This document shows positions 51,014 to 58,501 of a DNA stretch of 64,000 bases, in pieces. Below the pieces are notes generated by a model. That model did no database searches, was not told the DNA's origin, and saw only the letters and a program-made list of their open reading frames with translations. Both the position numbers and the translations under genes were made by a program. The DNA comes from Candidatus Poribacteria bacterium (GTDB lineage: Bacteria; Poribacteria; WGA-4E; WGA-3G), in contig JAPOZO010000072.1 of the NCBI GenBank assembly GCA_026706025.1, positions 62,001 through 126,000 of the forward strand. Direction: 5' to 3'. Positions within the stretch are counted from its first letter, which is position 1. Each line of letters opens with the position of its first letter.

Positions 51014-52066
51014 CTACCAATCTAACGGACTTTTTGATTCCTGTGTATCATCATATTGTGTATTATCATCGTGCCAATCGTCATCATCGTCCGCGAAGAC
51101 GAAACGGTAAACTACATACGCAATCGGTATTCCCAAACCAATGAGAATAAAGAGCGTTGCAATTACCATACCCACTGCACTATTTGTCTTTGAGGCATCC
51201 TTCTTATTAGGTTTAGGCTTTTCAGGTTCAGGTTTCGGTTTCACGGGTTCAGGCTTTGGTTGGATAGGTGGTGTTTCCAGTGTAGGCTCCGGTATAACGG
51301 GTGTTGGTTCTGTCTCTGGTGTGGGTGTCGTTACCTTGTCAGGTTTCGGTGCGGGTCCCACTTTAGAAGGGCTTAACGGGACAATTGCCTCTACAGTTTT
51401 TCCGACAGACGCAGGGAGTGCGCCAACAGTCCAACCCGTCCCAGTCGTTTCACAATAGAAGTACTTTATGCCGTTGTAGGTCAACGATGATCCTGTGAAG
51501 TCTCCACTGACACCAATCGCAATGTGTCCAGGCGTAAAAATCAGGGCAGTCTCTTCTCCTAATCCGCGCAGAATAGCCCCCACCAAGATCGTTGTATCTT
51601 CGCAGTCGCCGCCCCCTTCAATCAACGTTTCAACGGCATATCGTCTAAATTCATCATAACCTGTCGTTACATCATCAAGGGTATATGGTAAGGATTGGAC
51701 AAAACTTAAGACGAAATCAACGTGATCCTGCCGTTTCCAGTTGCGATTTTGCTTGAAGATGCGTTGAAACTCACGCGTCAGATTGCCGATCGTTGTTCTA
51801 CCCTCTTCGACCAATTTGGGAATATCGTAGCGTTCTTTGCCGGAGTATGAATTATACTTTTCCAGATCAATTGTCATCAGGACAGTGTAGGGTTTACCCT
51901 TAAAGTTCCACACATACCGCCGCCCGATTGTCTGGCGAGTATTGGGAGGGCGTTGTTGTGCTATACCCTCTACAATCCTGACAAAACTGAGGGCATCATT
52001 TGCAATAGCATCTGCATTGATAAGCAGTCCAGTGACAAGCAGAACGATAAGGAGTCTGATGGACAT
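51014..52066 (-). CDS. Membrane-anchored transglutaminase-like cysteine protein
   Basis: 350 aa. Signal peptide 1-22 (MSIRLLIVLLVTGLLINADA). Transglutaminase-like domain about 95-230 with the catalytic triad pattern Cys155 (GGGDCEDTTIL), His181 (TPGHIAIGV) and Glu206 (YFYCETTGTGW). A Pro/Glu/Lys-rich linker (230-300) leads to a membrane helix (MVIATLFILIGLGIPIAYVV) and a very acidic tail. The catalytic domain should be outside the cytoplasm and the tail inside. GGAG for this gene lies in the last codons of the preceding GrpE-like gene. Could be a protease or cross-linking enzyme. Confidence 0.78.
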   Translation of the reverse strand: MSIRLLIVLLVTGLLINADAIANDALSFVRIVEGIAQQRPPNTRQTIGRRYVWNFKGKPYTVLMTIDLEKYNSYSGKERYDIPKLVEEGRTTIGNLTREFQRIFKQNRNWKRQDHVDFVLSFVQSLPYTLDDVTTGYDEFRRYAVETLIEGGGDCEDTTILVGAILRGLGEETALIFTPGHIAIGVSGDFTGSSLTYNGIKYFYCETTGTGWTVGALPASVGKTVEAIVPLSPSKVGPAPKPDKVTTPTPETEPTPVIPEPTLETPPIQPKPEPVKPKPEPEKPKPNKKDASKTNSAVGMVIATLFILIGLGIPIAYVVYRFVFADDDDDWHDDNTQYDDTQESKSPLDW

Positions 52067-52069
52067 GTT

Positions 52070-53155
52070 CTATTCTCCGCGTATTACTACCGGCTTCTGT
52101 ATGATTTCACCATCTGCTACACGCCTAAGACCTGGTAAAATAACCTCAACAACAGTTCCACATTCTCCATTGGTTTGCCGTGAGCCTTGAATGTCATGTA
52201 CACGGGCATCCGCTTGCGTTTTGCCTATCTCAATCGGGACGACTTCATAACCAACGAGTTGTAGGCACTGCTCTAATTGTTCAGGCAGTTGGTCAGATGC
52301 AGTAAACCTTGCTACACCGTTGAATAGTCTATCTTTGATAAATTGCGATATGAATTGGTCGTATTCTTCTGAGTTTTCTTGTTCACACTCGGTAATGGTT
52401 TTCAATTTTTCTTTGAAGGCTTGCTCTGAATACCGCAACGTTTGAACGAGATCCCGATTTGCTGCGTAGGATTGTTCTAATTCAGTTATCCAATCCCGTA
52501 TAGTATGTTCTATCTGGTTTACAATTATCGGTTCTTCTTCAGTTAACGTGATATTTTCATTTTCAACAAATTCGATCAGTTTGTCATCTTGGGTAACTTC
52601 CTCTAATCCAATCTCATGTTCCGTTTTATCCAGATAAGTCGTCTCTGTTTCTTGCCGAATATCGGTTGAAATTTGTATTTGTGTGTTGTCTGTTTCCTTT
52701 TCAGGTTCTGTTTCCTTGGGTATAGTAATCTTCGGGTGGTATTCTGTTTCTTGTTTTGCAACTGGCGATTTGATTTCAACCTGTGGGGACTTAGTAATCA
52801 CTTCTTTTTCTGTTTCATTTAGTAATTCCTTTAAATCCAAATCAGAAGTTGAACTCTGTTTTCTACCGTCAAGGCGACAATAGAATTCTATCCATTTCAT
52901 AAATCCTTCAGGCAATTTCAAGGTATGCGTCTCGCCACTAAATAGCTGAACACACTCCATTAAAACCGTGCCACTGTTACTGGCTTTCCGACAGTGAATA
53001 AAAATCCGTTCTTGGTTATCCCCACAGTTTTCCAATATGAGAATTACTTGATCACTGTCTGACTGGAGTGAAATATTAATATCTCCGATTTTACCCGAGT
53101 GTGATGAAGTGTCTCTATTGTCAATAGCACCAAGTTTTATCATTTCCTGTCTCAT
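52070..53155 (-). CDS. Soluble protein with C-terminal GrpE-like domain (paralogue 2)
   Basis: 361 aa, no membrane helix. N-terminal beta domain about 10-95 (GDINISLQSDSDQVILILEN), a Thr/Glu-rich middle (about 110-220) and a C-terminal domain (about 265-361): EYDQFISQFIKDRLFNGVAR, EQCLQLVGYEVVPIEIGKTQ, ADARVHDI, GTVVEVILPGLRRVADGEII, QKPVVIRGE. The last part has the layout of the GrpE beta-wing (family pattern D-P-x-x-H then GTV..V...GY.....vLRPA.V.V). The C-terminal 95 residues are nearly identical to those of the gene at 53160. ATG 53155 has GGAGAG upstream, 4 bp after that gene's stop. Confidence 0.7.
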   Translation of the reverse strand: MRQEMIKLGAIDNRDTSSHSGKIGDINISLQSDSDQVILILENCGDNQERIFIHCRKASNSGTVLMECVQLFSGETHTLKLPEGFMKWIEFYCRLDGRKQSSTSDLDLKELLNETEKEVITKSPQVEIKSPVAKQETEYHPKITIPKETEPEKETDNTQIQISTDIRQETETTYLDKTEHEIGLEEVTQDDKLIEFVENENITLTEEEPIIVNQIEHTIRDWITELEQSYAANRDLVQTLRYSEQAFKEKLKTITECEQENSEEYDQFISQFIKDRLFNGVARFTASDQLPEQLEQCLQLVGYEVVPIEIGKTQADARVHDIQGSRQTNGECGTVVEVILPGLRRVADGEIIQKPVVIRGE

Positions 53156-53159
53156 GCAG

Positions 53160-54473
53160 TTACTCTCCACGAATCACTACCGGTTTCTGTATGATTTCAC
53201 CGTTATCTATTCGCTGCAATCCGGGTAAAATGACCTCAACAACAGTTCCAGGCTCGTCATTGGTCTGCTGTGAACTTTGAATCTCATGTATACGGGCATC
53301 CGCTTGCGTTTTGCCTATCTCTATAGGAACAACTTCGTAGCCCACAAGCCGTAAATATTCATCCAATTGTTCAGGCAGTTGGGCAGATTTGACAAATCTT
53401 GCTACACTATTGAATAGCCTATCTTTAACGAAATGCGGAATGAACTGGTCATATTCTTTCGCTTCTATTTCACATCCCAGTTGAAGTCCAATCAGAAGCC
53501 CTTCATAACGCGACACATAAGCGATACACTTATTTTGGAATTCGTTATACGCCGCATCTGTATTGACATCAGTTTCCAATTCAGGAGGTTCTGGCACAGG
53601 TGGTGCCGGTCCACGAATCTCTTTCAGTTTGTCTTTAATAACCTGATTCCCATATCCAAGCGTTTGAATGAGCTCTGGGTTCGCGGTGCCAGATTGTTCT
53701 AAATCATCTTCCCAATCCTCTATTGAGCGCGCCATCCAATTCAATATCTGCAATGTAGTTTGACTGGGGGTTGGATCTTCAATATCAATCCAATCAATTG
53801 GTTCTCCATTTTCGTATGTCTGGACTAATGACTCAACTTGCGTTCGCGTTTCTTGGCTAATCCCCTCCAATTGCAGTTGTTCATCAACAGTTTCATCTGG
53901 CACTTTGTCCAAATCCAAATTCATTAATGTAAGCTCAAAACCATCTAAACGGTTTCCGAGTTTAGATAAAGCGTTCTGGAAATTTTTCTGTTCATCGTGA
54001 AGTTGGGAATAGTTTGATACTGTTTCCTCTATTTTTTCAGTATTGTCTTTGCCTTGTCGACGAATATGTTTTAATTGCCCCTCCCAACGTTGATTGATTT
54101 CGTTCAATCTATTCTGCCACCCTCGTTCGCTATTTTCAAATTCGTTTTGCAGCTGACGAATTTTCCGCATACTTAGAAAAAACATTACCACAATTGTTAG
54201 GACGATGATTGCACCAAAAATCATAGCATAAGTTTGGAACGGATTGTCTAACGAATCTTGTAAGGCAGAGAGCTCATGTTTCAATTCCGTGATTTGTTTT
54301 TCTAAGGAGTTGACATGAGACTCTAAAGGGTTTAGTGTTTCAGAGGGCTGCTCAACAAGACTCGGTTCGTCGTTTGACTGTTCCGAAGCGTCCTGTGAAT
54401 ACACAAGGGGGGTTACTCCAACAAGTATCAGTGCCAATAAAAATAGAACATATCTGAATTGATGTATTTTCAT
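53160..54473 (-). CDS. Membrane-anchored coiled-coil protein with C-terminal GrpE-like domain (paralogue 1)
   Basis: 437 aa from ATG 54473 (GAGGG just upstream; ATG 54485 possible). Signal peptide-like N-terminus (FRYVLFLLALILVGVTPLVY), a short extracytoplasmic coiled coil (ESHVNSLEKQITELKHELSA), a membrane helix (TYAMIFGAIIVLTIVVMFFL), then cytoplasmic coiled coils (about 100-190), a Pro-rich linker and the GrpE-like domain (about 340-437: VKDRLFNSVARFVKSAQLPE, VGYEVVPIEIGKTQADARIH, GTVVEVILPGLQRIDNGEII). GrpE is the exchange factor of DnaK. Two Hsp70-family genes lie directly upstream, so this may be a membrane-bound exchange factor for them. Confidence 0.72.
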   Translation of the reverse strand: MKIHQFRYVLFLLALILVGVTPLVYSQDASEQSNDEPSLVEQPSETLNPLESHVNSLEKQITELKHELSALQDSLDNPFQTYAMIFGAIIVLTIVVMFFLSMRKIRQLQNEFENSERGWQNRLNEINQRWEGQLKHIRRQGKDNTEKIEETVSNYSQLHDEQKNFQNALSKLGNRLDGFELTLMNLDLDKVPDETVDEQLQLEGISQETRTQVESLVQTYENGEPIDWIDIEDPTPSQTTLQILNWMARSIEDWEDDLEQSGTANPELIQTLGYGNQVIKDKLKEIRGPAPPVPEPPELETDVNTDAAYNEFQNKCIAYVSRYEGLLIGLQLGCEIEAKEYDQFIPHFVKDRLFNSVARFVKSAQLPEQLDEYLRLVGYEVVPIEIGKTQADARIHEIQSSQQTNDEPGTVVEVILPGLQRIDNGEIIQKPVVIRGE

Positions 54474-54527
54474 TTTTTCCCTCATAAAGAAGCGCAATGA
54501 ATTGTGCTACTACAAGCAAGTTTTGTC

Positions 54528-55784
54528 TTAATCCATCAAAACTGGCACGGTAAATTCAACCGATCTCGTCTCTTGTGAATTTGGGAGATGTAAAGCAAAT
54601 GTGCCATGCGTAGCATCATTCAAGGTAACAGAAAGTATAAATTCCATTGGACTGTTTAATGTATACTTTTTATTCTCCTGCGGGACAATTTTAAGCGTAG
54701 CAAGATGAAACACATCACTGTTTTCTGTCATAGATAAACCACAGTAAAGATGAACATCGAATTCTGTAACATCACCCGTGACGCGAAAGGCTTTTTTCCG
54801 GTGATAGGGCGGTGTCCATGTATTCGGGACAAGTTCAACCTTTTTTCCATCAGGTAAACGCACCCCGAAGCAGAAATGATAGACAAAATGGAGCGGTTTT
54901 TCAAGATTTTTCTCTTCAAATTGCCGCACCAATTCTGCCCCGCCCAAGAGCGTTGCGGTTTCCTGTGGGTCAAGAAATGTTGCGCTGCAGCGCGCTTGCA
55001 ACAATTCAATGAATTTTAGAGCAGTATCGTCAATTCTGCCAGAAAAACCGACTACAACGTGTTGCTCGTCCACAACCTGTTGCAACATCTTTTGCACATC
55101 TGAAACCTTTTCATCTGTATCTACGAAGAAGTCAATAAACCGCAGTATATCGGTCAACTCTATTATAACACTACTCTCCAATTGACTACAATTCGTCCGA
55201 TAAACTACAAAATCATTCTGCGCAAAATCTACCAGAAACAGATGGCATTTGTTTGCGTCAGCGAGTATATTCGCCCACGCCTTCTGATAATATACCGAAA
55301 TACATAGTGTTTGACTGAGCACACTCCGCAGTGTCACGTTTGATGTCTTGAGAAATGGTACCGATACATCACTTTTTAAACGCTTGAATGTTTTTCTGAG
55401 CTGCCGGCGATGTATAGGTTTCCACTGATACGGCGTAATCGCGTATACCGACATCGCTTCAATTGGATATCCATGCTGTGGTAGCTGCCGATGAAAAATT
55501 TCTTCAAGAAATGCAGTAAATAAACATTCCAAGGTTTTTTCATCTGTGATTTCCTTGAAATGCGTGTCTAAATTGGGAAACCGAACTTCCACCGGATGGT
55601 TTGAGCTGAGACGTTCAAATGCTTCTCCAAAACAGGGAACTAATGTGTCTTTGTTTTCCTGACGAAAACCGATCTCCCATGGTAGACTGAGATTGATGTC
55701 TTTTAGTTGATTGTCAACTAAAACAACTACCTGAATTTCAGGTGCTGATAGATTGATGATGCATACGCGTTTTGACATTGGCAT
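54528..55784 (-). CDS. Degenerate Hsp70-like protein (pseudo-ATPase with substrate-binding beta domain)
   Basis: 418 aa. The order of landmarks follows Hsp70: YAITPYQWKPIHRRQLRKTF resembles VITVPAYFNDxQRxATKxA; LFLVDFAQNDFVVYRTN stands where LVYDLGGGTFDVSI is expected, but the GGGT phosphate loop is lost; VVVGFSGRIDDTALKFIELL corresponds to VLVGGSTRIPxVQxLL; then LLGGAELVRQF. From about 300 (FGVRLPDGKKVELVPNTWTP, FDVHLYCGLSMTENS, LATLKIVPQENKKYTLNSP) it resembles the Hsp70 substrate-binding beta-sandwich. The N-terminal phosphate-1 loop DxGTT is also missing. Probably no ATPase activity. 12 bp downstream of the intact Hsp70-like gene. Confidence 0.62.
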   Translation of the reverse strand: MPMSKRVCIINLSAPEIQVVVLVDNQLKDINLSLPWEIGFRQENKDTLVPCFGEAFERLSSNHPVEVRFPNLDTHFKEITDEKTLECLFTAFLEEIFHRQLPQHGYPIEAMSVYAITPYQWKPIHRRQLRKTFKRLKSDVSVPFLKTSNVTLRSVLSQTLCISVYYQKAWANILADANKCHLFLVDFAQNDFVVYRTNCSQLESSVIIELTDILRFIDFFVDTDEKVSDVQKMLQQVVDEQHVVVGFSGRIDDTALKFIELLQARCSATFLDPQETATLLGGAELVRQFEEKNLEKPLHFVYHFCFGVRLPDGKKVELVPNTWTPPYHRKKAFRVTGDVTEFDVHLYCGLSMTENSDVFHLATLKIVPQENKKYTLNSPMEFILSVTLNDATHGTFALHLPNSQETRSVEFTVPVLMD

Positions 55785-55796
55785 CCTATTGTATAT

Positions 55797-58496
55797 TCAA
55801 ATTTCATTTACAAATTCTGGCTCTCTCCTCTCAACTGTAGATTCATATTCATGATTATCCACAAGTGCCACCACTTTAATTTCCCCATTCTCTTTAACCG
55901 CCATTTTCAAACACGCATTCTGTAATGCCTCTCTCGGTATATTCTCAGGTAACGTTAGAGTGTAATCGTCAATGCGTGACAGTTCATCATTTGTTCTAAA
56001 ACGTTCACGAATATCAATATTAGTTTCTCCTTCACTCAGCAGGATATTCACTCTACCGAAACTTTCGTCAGGAATAAGCCTTCCTTTGGGAATAATTTCT
56101 TCAAAAACCAGTTGTCTACCATCGGACTGCATTATACCGATGCTGGCGTGTGTCTTGCGGAAGTTTTTAATTTCAAACCGAACTCTACTCGGTGATGAGT
56201 GAGTCATACCGTATTGCGCTGCACCTATTGCGACGCATTCTTTCGGTGAATCGCTGAGTTCGATATCAATATCATCGGTTTGGTATTCCTGTTGGAAGTG
56301 GGTTGTCATCATCTCCTTAACCATGGGCATTTTTGATGATTGACCTGCAAGTATCACGATTTCAGGCAGGTGTCCACCATTTTCTCTAATCATAGCGTCA
56401 ATATCAGCAAAGGTCTGGCGTAATTCATTGGCAACAAGTGAATGTAATTGTTCTTTTGAAATACTTACGTTAATGTCCCCTCGGGTAAGATTTTCAAGCG
56501 GGCGGGTATCATTTCCAACAATCACGTTCAAAGGAAAGTCACGGTTTGCTTCATCTTCATCGCTTAGTTCTTTTTTCAATTCCTCTGCTCCATTATACAA
56601 ACGGGACGTGTTAAATAGTTTTGCTCTATCCTCTCTTTGATCTCCTAAACTTTGCCATATTTCTCTCGGACTTAGGTATGGGATCTTATAACGAAGATTT
56701 AAACTTTCTCTTTCAATTCGTTGTCCAAATTCAGCCAACACAAAGTCAACAATTGCCTGAGTTACATCATCACCACCATATTTGGGATTTCCGCCGTGTG
56801 CAAGCGGTTCAATTGTGATTTCGCGACCATTATTGGTTACTTGTGAAAGAACGATATCGATAGTCCCACCGCCGAAATCATAAACCAACAGTCTATAATC
56901 GCCTTGTTGCCTTCGTTGAGAAATAGCCCCGAGTGAAGCCGCCGATGCTTCATCAATGAATATAAGATCGGTGATCCCGACTTTTTCAAACGCCTGTTTT
57001 ATGTCTTCTTGTTGTTTTCTATTAAACATTGTCGGATAGGTAATCACACATTTTTTAATTCTTGATCTTGTTGAGAGAGTGTCCAAGTGTTCTTCGGCAC
57101 GTTGAATAATATGTCTGAGTATATCAGCAACTACATCCCTTGGTTGCAATTCCAGATTGTTAGGAAATTGGCGTCTCCAGTTATATCCTAACCACCTTTT
57201 TACGGAACTGATGTAGTAAGGACCATCAATTTCGCTCGTGCGAGCGGTCTCTGCTCCATAACCAACTTCGTATACATCCCCATTTGTAGGCTGACTGTGA
57301 TAGATAATTGAGGAAGGTATGATATTCAAAGGATCTTCGCTGTTCAATTGGATAAGTTGGAAAACATCTTCAGCCCCAAAATAAGCACAACACGAACTCG
57401 TTGTGCCAAAATCAATAGCGAGGTAATGCGGGTACGCTTCCAGTTCTTCAACATTTACATTCAGGCCCCCTTCATATGTTGGATCATCCCCACAATTGGA
57501 GTTTATAGTAAAGTTAACAGGATAAGTTTTGGGATCAATACCAATGGCAGAAACCTGTATTTCAATATTATGGTGTTCTCCACCTTCAATATTTATAGGG
57601 AACTCAAGGTTTGGCAGCTGGACTAATTTGGAAGGACCGTTGAATACAATATTCCGAATTGTCAACGGACGTTCGCCTCTGTTCTCAAGCGTTAAGGGAT
57701 GTGTTTTCTCGCGATCCTGTGTGATGTCCAGGTTCATTGGTGGCACGAACAGTTTTGGCGGTTCTGGTTCTATCTCTCTTCGGATGTGAACTTGTTTGTC
57801 AATAGGTTGGGAAAAGCCACGGAGTTCAAAACTTAGTTTTACTACATTTACTTCGTCGCTGAGTTGGTTGCAGTCAATCTCCAAACGGACTTTTTTCAAC
57901 GCGTTGTTTTTTTCATGGAGGCTTTCAAAATAACCAACGCGAAGAATTGATCCGCCTGTGATTTTAATATTGGTGATATAAAATTTACCCTGTAGCACTT
58001 CAAGGTGGAGGTCTTTCGTCACCTTTTTCGTTCCTCTCCGATAACGAACCTCTATAGGATTTGGGGGCAGTTTAAATTCAGGACGTAATGAAGCCTCAAG
58101 ACGTAGTGATTTTTCGCTTTCAAAATTCGATGGAGCATCTTGAGCGCGCACAGTAATGGTTTTGGGATTTTGTGCTAATTTTGCGGGCTTTACCTGAATC
58201 GGCACTGCATGGAATTGACCCGCCTCAACCTCAAAAGGACTGTCATTCGCTTGTGGAAATAGAATTGTGTCATCCCTTGTCGTTTGAATCGGATGGAATG
58301 TAATCGGATAGGCACCGGTGTTTTCTACGAGAATAGCAAAGGCATGGATATTCGCACCGCTATCTGCGTAAATCAACGGCTCTTTTTCCCATCTCACCGA
58401 GAAATCAAAGACTTTACAACCACAATAACCACAATGTTTATCATGCGAATGAATTACCCAACCGACATTGCATTTTGAACAGATAGGGTCAGCCAT
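55797..58496 (-). CDS. Hsp70-family ATPase with N-terminal zinc ribbon and Ig-like domains
   Basis: 899 aa. Residues 6-27 form a zinc ribbon (C6xxC9, C22xxC25). About 30-350 are two or three Ig/CARDB-like sandwiches (AILVENTGAYPITFHPIQT, LTLENRGERPLTIRNIVFNG). The Hsp70 domain starts at about 358: phosphate-1 AIDFGTTSS (360-366), VITYPTMFNRKQQEDIKQA, phosphate-2 VYDFGGGTIDIVL (about 540), adenosine motif IVILAGQSSKMPM (about 717), AIGAAQYG. A substrate-binding beta domain follows (GIMQSDGRQLVFEEIIPKGR), with a short C-terminus lacking a full lid. All ATPase loops look intact. Its RBS AAGGAG lies inside the last codons of the tubulin-like gene, so the two are translationally linked. Confidence 0.85.
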   Translation of the reverse strand: MADPICSKCNVGWVIHSHDKHCGYCGCKVFDFSVRWEKEPLIYADSGANIHAFAILVENTGAYPITFHPIQTTRDDTILFPQANDSPFEVEAGQFHAVPIQVKPAKLAQNPKTITVRAQDAPSNFESEKSLRLEASLRPEFKLPPNPIEVRYRRGTKKVTKDLHLEVLQGKFYITNIKITGGSILRVGYFESLHEKNNALKKVRLEIDCNQLSDEVNVVKLSFELRGFSQPIDKQVHIRREIEPEPPKLFVPPMNLDITQDREKTHPLTLENRGERPLTIRNIVFNGPSKLVQLPNLEFPINIEGGEHHNIEIQVSAIGIDPKTYPVNFTINSNCGDDPTYEGGLNVNVEELEAYPHYLAIDFGTTSSCCAYFGAEDVFQLIQLNSEDPLNIIPSSIIYHSQPTNGDVYEVGYGAETARTSEIDGPYYISSVKRWLGYNWRRQFPNNLELQPRDVVADILRHIIQRAEEHLDTLSTRSRIKKCVITYPTMFNRKQQEDIKQAFEKVGITDLIFIDEASAASLGAISQRRQQGDYRLLVYDFGGGTIDIVLSQVTNNGREITIEPLAHGGNPKYGGDDVTQAIVDFVLAEFGQRIERESLNLRYKIPYLSPREIWQSLGDQREDRAKLFNTSRLYNGAEELKKELSDEDEANRDFPLNVIVGNDTRPLENLTRGDINVSISKEQLHSLVANELRQTFADIDAMIRENGGHLPEIVILAGQSSKMPMVKEMMTTHFQQEYQTDDIDIELSDSPKECVAIGAAQYGMTHSSPSRVRFEIKNFRKTHASIGIMQSDGRQLVFEEIIPKGRLIPDESFGRVNILLSEGETNIDIRERFRTNDELSRIDDYTLTLPENIPREALQNACLKMAVKENGEIKVVALVDNHEYESTVERREPEFVNEI

Positions 58497-58501
58497 ACTC
58501 G

